Positions 6,487 through 12,944 of a stretch of DNA of 16,064 nucleotides are shown one piece after another. The stretch spans positions 1-16,064 of the forward strand of contig DATKIY010000048.1 of NCBI GenBank assembly GCA_035543875.1, in the 5' to 3' direction. The DNA comes from DATKIY01 sp035543875. GTDB lineage: Bacteria > Actinomycetota > Actinomycetes > JAHEKZ01. The notes beneath the pieces were generated by a model that made no database searches, was not told the DNA's origin, and saw only the letters and a program-made list of their open reading frames with translations. A program made the position numbers and the translations under genes. The first letter of the stretch is position 1; every line of letters starts with the position of its first letter.

Positions 6487-7734
6487 GTGTACCGACCCCA
6501 GCAGCTACCTGAGTCGCTGGGTGCTGTCTTGGACGAGGTGCGCTCGTGGGAGAGCAGTCCCATCCCACATACCGCCCAAGAACGTGCCGATCTGTTGGCC
6601 GGGTTGCGGCAGTTGGCCGATGCGACCGAGGCAGTCTTCACCAAAACCTTGGCCAGGTTCGATGCCAACGGCGATGGCGAAACGCTGCACGCGGCGGCAA
6701 ACACGACCTCGTGGCTGCGAGGGGCGTTGCACCTTGCGCCGGCGGATGCGTCTCGGCGAGTGTCGGTTGCTCGACACATGGGTCAGCACCTGTCGACAGC
6801 TATTGGCGAGTTGGTTGCGGGCCGAGTGACGTTTGACCAGGTTCAGGCGATCGACAAAGCCGTCAGCCAGGTTCCCGAGGAGGCGCGGGATTCGGCCGTC
6901 GAACTACTAACAGATCTCGCCACTCGTGTTGACGCGGCACAGGTACGTGTTGCCGGTCGACATCTGCGAAACACCCTCGATCCTGATGGCGCTCTCGCCG
7001 AGGCCAACAAGCAGTTTGAACGTCGCTATCTCCACCTGTCGCCTCTACTGGACGGTATGACGGCCGTGGACGGTCTGCTGGACCCAGAAGCAGCCACCAC
7101 CTTGTCGACTGCACTGGCGCCTTTTCTTATGCCGGCTGGCTCCACGGACGACCGGACCGCTGCGCAGCGCCGAGCCGACGGACTTGTCGAAGTCGCTCAG
7201 GCGGCCATGGACACCGGTGAGCTCCCACAATTGTCCGGAGCTCCTGCCCAGGTACAGGTGCTAGTCCCGTACGCGACGTTGGCGGCCGATGGAACCGATC
7301 CCGCTCAACTGCCTGAAGCGCCTGGTGGAACGGCGTTCCTGACCCCGCCGTCCGTGGACCGTCTGATCTGCGACGGACAAATCGGCCGAGTCATTCTCAA
7401 TGGCGATTCCGTACCGATCGACATGGGGCGATACCAACGACTTTTTACTCCGCAGCAGCGCCGCGCTCTAGCTATTCGCGATGGTGGCTGCCGCTTCCCC
7501 GACTGCAACCGACCACCGCGTTACACCGATGCACACCACATCGTCGCTTGGACTGACGATGGACCCACGGATCTTTCCAACGGGATCCTGTTGTGCAGGT
7601 ATCACCACCGCGTGATCCACGACAACAACGAATGGCGTATACGCTGCCTTGATCCGGACTTTGGAGCAAACGGACCTCTCGTTTTCGATGGCCCGGAGCC
7701 GAAATCTCTGCCATCGGCGCCACGCGGACCGTAA
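6487..7734 (+). CDS. DUF222/13E12-type protein with C-terminal HNH nuclease domain
   Basis: A 415-residue protein with an N-terminal helical DUF222 region (about 10–310) and a C-terminal HNH endonuclease domain at about 320–385. Two cysteines (Cys335, Cys340), then DAHHIVAW with His350/His351, Asn365, and CRYHHRVIH (Cys370, His373/374, His378) form the HNH and zinc residues, all present, so the nuclease could be active. Members are multicopy in actinobacteria (the 13E12 repeat family of mycobacteria); their role is unknown, with links to DNA damage and mobility. An in-frame TAG at 6439–6441 limits the start to GTG 6451 (427 residues, overlapping a hairpin) or GTG 6487 (GGAG site, preferred). 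It is the first of three plus-strand genes set in a minus-strand housekeeping cluster, and a LexA-box promoter lies upstream. Confidence 0.92.
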   Translation: MYRPQQLPESLGAVLDEVRSWESSPIPHTAQERADLLAGLRQLADATEAVFTKTLARFDANGDGETLHAAANTTSWLRGALHLAPADASRRVSVARHMGQHLSTAIGELVAGRVTFDQVQAIDKAVSQVPEEARDSAVELLTDLATRVDAAQVRVAGRHLRNTLDPDGALAEANKQFERRYLHLSPLLDGMTAVDGLLDPEAATTLSTALAPFLMPAGSTDDRTAAQRRADGLVEVAQAAMDTGELPQLSGAPAQVQVLVPYATLAADGTDPAQLPEAPGGTAFLTPPSVDRLICDGQIGRVILNGDSVPIDMGRYQRLFTPQQRRALAIRDGGCRFPDCNRPPRYTDAHHIVAWTDDGPTDLSNGILLCRYHHRVIHDNNEWRIRCLDPDFGANGPLVFDGPEPKSLPSAPRGP

Positions 7735-7768
7735 TTGTTTCGGTTGCAACTCTCACTGACGTAGCGGC

Positions 7769-7774
7769 TAGATT
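7769..7774 (+). promoter_or_regulatory. -10 element for a leaderless start of the nucleotidyltransferase-like gene
   Basis: TAGATT ends 7 nt before the ATG at 7782. A poor TTGCAA lies 19 bp upstream (7744–7749). No Shine-Dalgarno sequence is present, so a leaderless transcript is inferred. Confidence 0.45.
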
Positions 7775-7781
7775 TCTCGAT

Positions 7782-8237
7782 ATGGCTGCCGTCAAACATC
7801 CACCGCTTGACGTTGTCCAGGACGTTGTCACGTCGATCCAGCGTCGCGGCGGCGTTGCCGCGCTTGGCGGGTCCGGCCTGCTCGCTGCACTGGGACTAGT
7901 CGACGTTGTCGTCGATTGGGACCTAACGACTGACGCCCCGCAGGCGTTGGTAGCCACGGTCCTAGCCGATCTTCCGTACTCACATCTACGCCTCACTGCT
8001 GGCGACACCCCATTTGCAAGCGAGGCCCGGTTTGCCATCAATGGTGGAGCTCACGCGGTCGACATCATCGTCAGGTTCGCGGTGCGCGGGGATCAAGGAG
8101 AAACTCCCATCGCGACACGAGTCACAGGCGAGTGGTTGGGCTTGCCCATCGGCGATCCCATGGCTTGGGCAGTCGCGTATCGCGCGATTGGCCGCTTGGA
8201 ACGAGCTGGCCTACTAGAGGATTGGGCGCGCCAGTGA
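7782..8237 (+). CDS. small nucleotidyltransferase-fold protein, function unknown
   Basis: 151 residues. The pattern fits the polymerase-beta-type nucleotidyltransferase fold: GGSG at 29–32 followed by an LxxLG stretch, DWDL with Asp45 and Asp47, and a third acidic strand HAVDIIV with Asp94. The layout recalls the GGxAL…LG…DxDL motif of AbiEii/DUF1814-type proteins and antibiotic nucleotidyltransferases, but spacing from GS to DxD is longer than the GSX10DXD of MNT antitoxins, and no HEPN partner is beside it. The substrate (nucleotide transfer to a small molecule, protein or RNA) cannot be told. It starts 47 bp after the HNH gene and ends 10 bp before the methyltransferase gene, with which it is probably cotranscribed. 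The fold is an inference from motifs. Confidence 0.75.
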   Translation: MAAVKHPPLDVVQDVVTSIQRRGGVAALGGSGLLAALGLVDVVVDWDLTTDAPQALVATVLADLPYSHLRLTAGDTPFASEARFAINGGAHAVDIIVRFAVRGDQGETPIATRVTGEWLGLPIGDPMAWAVAYRAIGRLERAGLLEDWARQ

Positions 8238-8247
8238 GTGGCCCGAC

Positions 8248-8844
8248 ATGAACGATGGGGATACGAGTGCGTTCTGGGACTCGCAGGCGGACTCCTTTGA
8301 CGATGAGTTCGACCACGGGCTGACGACGGCTGCAGCAAAGGACGCCTGGCGCACGCTGTTGGTCAGCCTCCTGCCGTCATCGCCGTGTGCTGTCGCTGAC
8401 CTCGGTTGTGGGACCGGAACGCTGTCATTGTTGCTCGCGCACACGGGTTACCAAGTCACGGGGATGGACCTTTCGGAGGTAATGCTGGATCGAGCCCGTC
8501 GAAAAGCCAGCGACGAACAAACTGTGGTCGACTTCTGCGTTGGTGACGTGAGCGATCCACCCTTGCACCATGGAACGTTCGAGGTTGCGCTGGCGCGACA
8601 CGTGGTTTGGGCGTTGCCAGACCCGGCAACTGCCCTAGCCGCTTGGCGTGGGCTCCTCCGGCCAGGTGGGCGGCTTGTCCTCATCGAGGGATGCTGGTCG
8701 ACCGGGGCTGGCCTCACTTCACCCGAACTCATCAAACTCGTTGAGCCGCTAGCACAGACGGTCAAAGTGCAACAGTTGCAGGACGCCAGTCTCTGGGGTC
8801 GCGAGATCGCAGACGAACGTTTCGTCTTGGTGGCAAACTTCTAG
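8248..8844 (+). CDS. class I SAM-dependent methyltransferase
   Basis: 198 residues with a Rossmann-type methyltransferase core. Motif I is DLGCGTGTLSLLLA (51–64), the acidic residue binding the SAM ribose is Asp74 in GMDLSEVMLDRA, GD at 99–100 belongs to the adenine-binding loop, and RPGGRLVLIEG (138–148) is the strand 5 motif. It is of the UbiE/Methyltransf_11/25 kind acting on small molecules; the substrate is not predictable. The ATG at 8248 follows the preceding stop by 10 bp with only a weak GAGTGG before it. Its stop overlaps the stop of the convergent rRNA methylase gene in a CTAG palindrome (8841–8844). The pairing with a nucleotidyltransferase-like gene suggests a shared modification task, but this is inference. 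Confidence 0.9.
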   Translation: MNDGDTSAFWDSQADSFDDEFDHGLTTAAAKDAWRTLLVSLLPSSPCAVADLGCGTGTLSLLLAHTGYQVTGMDLSEVMLDRARRKASDEQTVVDFCVGDVSDPPLHHGTFEVALARHVVWALPDPATALAAWRGLLRPGGRLVLIEGCWSTGAGLTSPELIKLVEPLAQTVKVQQLQDASLWGREIADERFVLVANF

Positions 8845-9674
8845 GGGTGGTCAGCGCGCTGCGCACGGGCGCTCGCGTATAAGCACAGCGCGGCAGCGGT
8901 AGCTAAGTTGAGGCTCTCTGCTTTCCCGTAGATGGGGATGCGTACCACCGCATCCGCGGCTTCAGCAACCTCAGGTGGCAGCCCCCTGGCTTCGTTTCCG
9001 AATACCCAAGCGGTCGGCTTCGTAAAGTCACTCTCCCGCTCTGCGCGATCGAGATCGATGTCGCCCGCGCCATCGGCAGCAAGGACGCGAACTCCGGCAG
9101 CTTTCATTCTTCGAACCGTGTCGACTAGTGGTGCATCGGTGACTACAGGGAGATGGAAAAGACCGCCGACAGAGGCGCGAACAACTTTCCCGTTGTAAGC
9201 GTCGACACAACCAGCAGAGAACACCACAGCGTCAGCTCCCGCTGCGTCGGCGGCGCGCAGCACCGAACCAGCGTTACCCGGGTCGCGGACCTCTGCCAGC
9301 AGGGCCATCAACCGAGGTTGCGCCGTGAGCACGGCATCCAGCGGGACGTCCAGAAACTCGCACACCGCCACCAAGCCTTGCGGCGTCACTGTCTCGGAAA
9401 GTGACGCGAGCACCCGATCGTCAGCAACATGGACGTCGACGCCGGCAGTCGCGGCAGTGGAAACCAGCTCGGCGTGGCGGTCGGCTGCATCGACCGTGGC
9501 GAACAGTTCAACCATGCGGACGCGGTCTTCGCCAGCTGCAGCCAGCCCTTCACGCACTGCTTGCACACCTTCGGCAAGAAACCGCCGCGATTCGTGCCTG
9601 GACGCACGAATGACGAGCCGCCGAGCATCCTTGACCCGCGCAGAGCGCGGGTTAATCAGCTCAGGGCTCGCCAC
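8841..9674 (-). CDS. TrmH/SpoU-family rRNA 2'-O-ribose methyltransferase
   Basis: SPOUT-superfamily methylase that transfers a methyl group from SAM to a ribose 2'-OH, most probably in 23S rRNA (TsnR/RlmB-like). With GTG at 9674 it is 277 residues. It has an N-terminal substrate-binding domain (about 1–105) starting with the typical RVKDARRLVIRASRHESRRF segment, then the knotted SPOUT domain: LLAEVRDPGNAGSVLRAADA (motif 1), FGNEARGLP (motif 2) and IPIYGKAESLNLATAAAL (motif 3), all with the expected residues. The GTG lies 13 nt after the rplT stop; there is no good Shine-Dalgarno site, so coupling to rplT is likely. A farther upstream start would overlap rplT. It ends the infC–rpmI–rplT run and meets the opposing methyltransferase gene tail to tail. 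Confidence 0.93.
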   Translation of the reverse strand: MASPELINPRSARVKDARRLVIRASRHESRRFLAEGVQAVREGLAAAGEDRVRMVELFATVDAADRHAELVSTAATAGVDVHVADDRVLASLSETVTPQGLVAVCEFLDVPLDAVLTAQPRLMALLAEVRDPGNAGSVLRAADAAGADAVVFSAGCVDAYNGKVVRASVGGLFHLPVVTDAPLVDTVRRMKAAGVRVLAADGAGDIDLDRAERESDFTKPTAWVFGNEARGLPPEVAEAADAVVRIPIYGKAESLNLATAAALCLYASARAQRADHP

Positions 9675-9687
9675 GTGCGAGCGTTGA

Positions 9688-10068
9688 CTAGGCCGCGGGG
9701 GCGTTGCGGTCAGCCGGCAACGCCTCGCGCGCAATCTCTACGATTGACGCAAACGCCTTCGGGTCGTTCACGGCAAGCTCAGCGAGCATGCGTCGATCGA
9801 CCTCAAGGCCAGCGGCCTTCATGCCCTGGATGAGACGGTTGTACGTGAGCCCATTCGCGCGCGACGCAGCGTTGATGCGCTGAATCCACAGGCGACGGAA
9901 ATCGCCTTTACGCGCCTTGCGGTCGCGGTACGCGTAACCGAGTGAGTGGGTGACCTGCTCCTTGGCCTTGCGGTATAGCCGGGACCGCTGACCTCGGTAC
10001 CCCTCGGCGCGCTCCAGTGTGGTGCGACGCTTCTTGTGGGCGTTGACTGCGCGCTTGACGCGTGCCAT
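9688..10068 (-). CDS. rplT: 50S ribosomal protein bL20
   Basis: 126 residues, rich in Arg and Lys, beginning MARVKRAVNAHKKRRTTLERAEGYRGQRSRLYR in segments typical of bL20, with RDRKARKGDFRRLWIQRINAA and GLTYNRLIQGMKAAG in the globular part. It binds 23S rRNA early in 50S assembly, and in several bacteria it represses its own operon. Length is normal, with a short Ala-rich tail. AGGAGA (10080–10075) is 6 nt before the ATG. It is the third gene of the infC operon, 45 bp after rpmI. Confidence 0.98.
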   Translation of the reverse strand: MARVKRAVNAHKKRRTTLERAEGYRGQRSRLYRKAKEQVTHSLGYAYRDRKARKGDFRRLWIQRINAASRANGLTYNRLIQGMKAAGLEVDRRMLAELAVNDPKAFASIVEIAREALPADRNAPAA

Positions 10069-10113
10069 GACTGATCTCCTGCGTTTGGTGGCGGACGGGA
10101 CTAGCCGACGGAA

Positions 10114-10308
10114 CTAGCGCCCGAGCAGCTTCTTGACTTTGCGGGTATCGGCGGCGGACACCTCGACGTCACCAGCCAGGCGGCGGGTGAGTTCGCTGTT
10201 CTTGCCCTCGAGGTAGTGACGACGGTTGGCACGTTGACGCATGATCTTGCCCTTACCGGTGACCCGGAAGCGCTTCTTGGAACCACTGTGGGTCTTCATC
10301 TTCGGCAT
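10114..10308 (-). CDS. rpmI: 50S ribosomal protein bL35
   Basis: 64 residues, beginning MPKMKTHSGSKKRFRVTGKGK with GKIMRQRANRRHYL next, the family signature. It is a structural protein of the large subunit. An AGGAGA site precedes the ATG by about 11 nt. It follows infC by 15 bp in the universal infC–rpmI–rplT order. Confidence 0.98.
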   Translation of the reverse strand: MPKMKTHSGSKKRFRVTGKGKIMRQRANRRHYLEGKNSELTRRLAGDVEVSAADTRKVKKLLGR

Positions 10309-10323
10309 GACGGTTCTTGTCTC

Positions 10324-10932
10324 CTACTGCTCGCTAGTCGAAACGGTGTCGTCGGCCGTGGCAGCAGACGGACTCTTGCGGCTTTCACGCTCGGCGCGCT
10401 GTTCGGCCATGACATCGGCCTTCTTGCGGACTGGCCCCAGCACCATGACCATGTTGCGGCCGTCTTGCTTCGGCGATGACTCGACGAATCCCAACTCCTC
10501 GACATCGGCTGCAAGTCGCTGCAACAACCTGAATCCAAGTTCGGGCCGACTCTGCTCACGACCGCGGAACATGATCGTGATCTTCACCTTGTCGCCCTGC
10601 TTCAGGAAGCGGACAACGTGGCCCTTCTTTGTGTCGTAGTCGTGCTGGTCGATTTTGGGGCGCAGCTTCATCTCTTTGATGATGGTGTGGGCCTGGTTCT
10701 TGCGGGCCTCACGCTCCTTCACCGCAGACTCGTACTTGAACTTGCCAAAATCCATGAGCTTGCAGACCGGTGGACGTGCCATCGGGGCAACCTCGACCAG
10801 GTCGAGGTCCGACTCCTGCGCCAGGCGCAGTGCATCTTCGATGCGGACGATTCCTACCTGCTCGCCATTCGGTCCGACCAAACGCACCTCAGACACGCGA
10901 ATTCGGTCATTAATACGGGGCTCGACGCTGAT
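10324..10932 (-). CDS. infC: translation initiation factor IF-3 with ATC start codon
   Basis: IF-3 binds the 30S subunit, keeps it apart from 50S and checks the initiator tRNA and start codon. The protein has 202 residues: N-domain ISVEPRINDRIRVSEVRLVG…VCKLMDFGKFKYE, a basic linker, C-domain LRPKIDQHDYDTKKGHVVRFL and TIMFRGREQSRPELGFRLLQRL, and a charged, Ser/Thr-rich tail of about 25 residues usual in actinobacteria. AAGGAG (10943–10938) is 5 nt before ATC at 10932. The in-frame GTG at 10938 shares its G with that site and cannot use it, so ATC is the likely start. Rare AUU/AUC starts of infC are a known autoregulation device, since IF-3 discriminates against them. First gene of the infC–rpmI–rplT operon. 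Confidence 0.95.
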   Translation of the reverse strand: MSVEPRINDRIRVSEVRLVGPNGEQVGIVRIEDALRLAQESDLDLVEVAPMARPPVCKLMDFGKFKYESAVKEREARKNQAHTIIKEMKLRPKIDQHDYDTKKGHVVRFLKQGDKVKITIMFRGREQSRPELGFRLLQRLAADVEELGFVESSPKQDGRNMVMVLGPVRKKADVMAEQRAERESRKSPSAATADDTVSTSEQ

Positions 10933-10937
10933 GAGCA

Positions 10938-10943
10938 CTCCTT
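10938..10943 (-). promoter_or_regulatory. infC Shine-Dalgarno site that decides the ATC start
   Basis: AAGGAG on the minus strand. Its last base is the first base of the upstream GTG, and the gap to ATC 10932 is 5 nt. It also overlaps the stop of a short upstream reading frame (10942–10977). Confidence 0.75.
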
Positions 10944-10977
10944 AATCGATGAATAGGGCCACAAACCTGACGTACAT
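10942..10977 (-). other. possible 11-codon upstream ORF in the infC leader
   Basis: The minus strand encodes MYVRFVALFID followed by TAA, whose last two bases are the first two of the infC AAGGAG site. Ending there would allow coupling to infC. There is no Shine-Dalgarno sequence before its ATG, so translation is doubtful. Two Phe codons and one Tyr codon are noted without claiming attenuation. Confidence 0.25.
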
Positions 10978-11035
10978 CGAAAGCCAACGGACCAACCGAG
11001 ACCGCTGCCCTGCGACTGACCCCTGAAATGGGAAC

Positions 11036-11065
11036 GGGCCCCATGCCTGGCGCAGGCGGGGGCCC
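11036..11065 (-). promoter_or_regulatory. strong stem-loop in the infC 5' leader
   Basis: Outer arms GGGCCCC (11036–11042) and GGGGCCC (11059–11065) enclose an inner perfect stem GCCTG/CAGGC (11045–11049 with 11053–11057) with a GCG loop; only short AT/G asymmetry breaks it. In the infC sense it lies about 100 nt before the start codon and has no U-tract after it, so it looks like a leader structure and less like a terminator. On the plus strand only TTT follows. Confidence 0.65.
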
Positions 11066-11160
11066 TTTGGTCGAACTGTCGACGTCGCGAGGCGTCGGCA
11101 GACGGCACCGCCCGTTTGGGCGATGCTGACCGAACCCGGCAACCTGGATGCGACAGATTT

Positions 11161-11196
11161 TCGATCTTTGTCGATCTTTATGGAACTCTGTCGATC
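11161..11196. repeat. helically phased TCGATC units upstream of infC
   Basis: TCGATC occurs at 11161, 11171 and 11191, that is at 10-bp and 20-bp steps on the same face of the helix; the first two are in TCGATCTTT repeats. The patch is more AT-rich than its surroundings. A protein-binding array is possible but unproven. Confidence 0.5.
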
Positions 11197-11373
11197 ACTG
11201 GCGGTTACGGCGGGTGGGAGGCGGGCCTCCACTTGCAGACCGAGATCGGCGAGGATCTTGGTCGGTCGAGGTGTGAGGTTACCAGCCTGCCTCTGCCGAT
11301 ACCCAATCCAAGCGACCCGACCCCGGAAGTACGTGGGTGACGACGTGACCAAACCCAGGCTTTGACAGCCGGA

Positions 11374-12084
11374 CTAAGCCTCCTGGGGGGCCGCAGCTGC
11401 CGACTCCGCCCCGGGCTCAGCCTCGTCTGATTTGGCGACCCACCACAGCCCGACTGCGATGACCCCACCCACCAGCGGCGCCAAAATGAACAACCACAGT
11501 TGCGACAGCGCGTCTCCGCCCTGGAACAGGGCAGGCCCGATGGAACGAGCGGGGTTGACGGAGGTACCCGTCAGTGGGACGCCCACAAGGTGGACAGCAG
11601 TCAAAGCAGCACCAATGGCAAGCCCCGTTCCGACCGCGGGCACACCCTTCTCGGTGACCATCAACACGACAAAGACAAACATCGCCGTGAGGGCCGTCTC
11701 AAGAATGAACGCACCAAGTGCTCCTCCCGTCAGTGGTCCGTACGAGTTGGCACCAAGGCCACCCGTCTCGTCCACCACCCCCTGGTCGACGAGCAACCAG
11801 AGCAGGAAGGCACCGGCGACGGCACCAACTATTTGAGCGGCCATAAAGGAAACGCCTTCGCCGACGGGCATCTTGCGGCCGATCATCATGGCCAAGGTCA
11901 CCGCGGGGTTCACGTGGGAACCGGACACCGGTCCGATAGCGAACACCAAGAAGGTAAGGACCAGCCCGAATCCGAGGGCTACTCCCACCCCACCCAGGTC
12001 GGCGATACCTGTCACCGCTGCGCCAACGGCGAGGAAGACCAACGCGAATGTCCCAATGAGTTCAGCGATGAGTTTTTTCGTCAT
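11374..12084 (-). CDS. aquaporin of the AqpZ (water-selective) type
   Basis: Six-helix membrane channel of the MIP family, 236 residues. Both half-helix motifs are intact: GSHVNPAVT (NPA 59–61) and GTSVNPARS (NPA 177–179). The selectivity-filter positions match E. coli AqpZ in identity and spacing: Phe39, His165, Thr174 and Arg180. This points to a water pore; glycerol facilitators have smaller residues there. The C-terminal tail is acidic and Ala-rich. ATG 12084 is preferred because GGGGAG lies 10 nt upstream; the TTG at 12102 would overlap that site. It follows the SseB-like gene by 25 bp, so the two are probably cotranscribed. An aquaporin before infC is not a usual neighbour. Confidence 0.95.
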   Translation of the reverse strand: MTKKLIAELIGTFALVFLAVGAAVTGIADLGGVGVALGFGLVLTFLVFAIGPVSGSHVNPAVTLAMMIGRKMPVGEGVSFMAAQIVGAVAGAFLLWLLVDQGVVDETGGLGANSYGPLTGGALGAFILETALTAMFVFVVLMVTEKGVPAVGTGLAIGAALTAVHLVGVPLTGTSVNPARSIGPALFQGGDALSQLWLFILAPLVGGVIAVGLWWVAKSDEAEPGAESAAAAPQEA

Positions 12085-12109
12085 GCCGTCGATGCTCCCC
12101 AAAGATTCA

Positions 12110-12904
12110 CTAGGGGTGGTGGATCACGCTCGGCGTGTCGCCTAAATCCACATCAGGAGCAACAACAATCACGGACAGCCCCCCGGGAAGTTCTCGTCGA
12201 AGTTGCTCGCTCCCGGCCAGCTGCCCTGTGATGAAGCTCATCAACGTTCGGTAGGCCTCAGCCTCCAAACCACTGTCGACGACCAGCACAAGTCGGGTGG
12301 ACGGGTCAGCCACTTCCAGCCGCGCATCCACCAGACCGTTTGGCCGTCCAAGGAGCTCACCGACCTCCCGCCGCAGCGACTCAAGCTGTTCGGCGGGTTC
12401 GACCGGAACACCCGCCGCAAGACGCGCGAGCTCATCGCCAGTAACCGCGAAAGGCGTCGGGCCCGCGATATCGACGAGCAGGGACGATGCATCCTCAGCG
12501 ATCGCAGACTGGGCTGCACGAGCACCGGTGACAGGAACCGGGCGAGCATCGGCGCGCCAAGCCTGCATGCTCTTCAGCGATGTGAAAGCCAGGAGCGCAC
12601 GCTGGCCGTTCGGCTGTTCTATCAAGACCGTTGCCATGCTCGACTGCTTTTCTCGCGCCAGTGGAGTGCGGTCGGCGGTGGACAGGTTGGCCTCGGGAAC
12701 CTCCAACTCCTCCAACTCCTCGAGCACCGCGACAACGGGAACCAACACTCGACCACTGGCAAGCGCACGCAGCACGGACAGTGCGGAGTCAGTGCCTAAC
12801 GCGTACGCCGTCAGGGCATCGCCCAGGTCCGCGCTTGCCGAGCCGTCGTCATCGGCGAAGGAAGAAGTGCTAAGTGGTTTGCCTGGCATTAGCGGGTCAA
12901 CCAT
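12110..12904 (-). CDS. SseB-family protein
   Basis: 264 residues with ATG at 12904. The N-terminal half matches the SseB N-terminal domain pattern found in many actinobacterial proteins: LVPVVAVLEE near 55, SSMATVLIEQPNGQRALLAF near 90, LKSMQAWRADARPVPV, then AIAEDASSLLVDIAGP and FAVTGDELARLAAG. The C-terminal half resembles the SseB C-terminal domain (LVLVVDSGLEAEAYRTLMSFI). The molecular role of the chromosomal actinobacterial form is unknown; there is no sign peptide or membrane segment. TATCCT ends 6 nt before the ATG and no Shine-Dalgarno site exists, suggesting a leaderless start; the GTG at 12931 is less likely. It lies 40 bp after hisG and 25 bp before the aquaporin gene. SseB genes commonly lie near infC in actinobacteria (recalled). 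Confidence 0.85.
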   Translation of the reverse strand: MVDPLMPGKPLSTSSFADDDGSASADLGDALTAYALGTDSALSVLRALASGRVLVPVVAVLEELEELEVPEANLSTADRTPLAREKQSSMATVLIEQPNGQRALLAFTSLKSMQAWRADARPVPVTGARAAQSAIAEDASSLLVDIAGPTPFAVTGDELARLAAGVPVEPAEQLESLRREVGELLGRPNGLVDARLEVADPSTRLVLVVDSGLEAEAYRTLMSFITGQLAGSEQLRRELPGGLSVIVVAPDVDLGDTPSVIHHP

Positions 12905-12910
12905 CGAGGA

Positions 12911-12916
12911 AGGATA
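12911..12916 (-). promoter_or_regulatory. -10 element for leaderless start of the SseB-like gene
   Basis: TATCCT on the minus strand, 6 nt before ATG 12904, in the hisG–SseB gap. No convincing -35 element was found. Confidence 0.45.
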
Positions 12917-12944
12917 TCGGCGACCGGTCACGGTATGACTGCGG

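Larger units (their letters stand above)
10933..11373 (-). other. infC leader and promoter region, no protein gene recognised
   Basis: This 441-bp stretch separates the aquaporin stop from infC. It holds, toward infC, a strong two-part hairpin (11036–11065) and a possible 11-codon upstream frame ending on the infC ribosome site. Farther up lie TCGATC units phased on the helix (11161–11196) and a bulged hairpin GTGGAGG/CCTCCCAC near 11215–11234. No clear -35/-10 pair stands out. Reading frames on both strands here do not resemble any known protein. The infC operon promoter is presumably inside it. Confidence 0.6.

Noticed and set aside
6170..6568. Longer N-terminus of the histidine kinase (start at 6298 or 6568)
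   Set aside because: The extra residues do not look like the family and would run across the divergent promoter and LexA box. GTG 6169 begins just before the PAS domain with a fitting -10.
11036..11068. Hairpin read as an intrinsic terminator on the plus strand
   Set aside because: Only three T follow and no plus-strand gene ends nearby. It fits better as a leader structure of infC.
11116..11340. 74-codon plus-strand frame in the infC–aquaporin gap
   Set aside because: No ribosome site, no family resemblance, and it overlaps the phased repeats and the probable regulatory region.
11500..12231. 243-codon plus-strand frame over the aquaporin gene
   Set aside because: The opposite frame encodes an aquaporin with all motifs; the plus-strand product is low-complexity and unlike any family.
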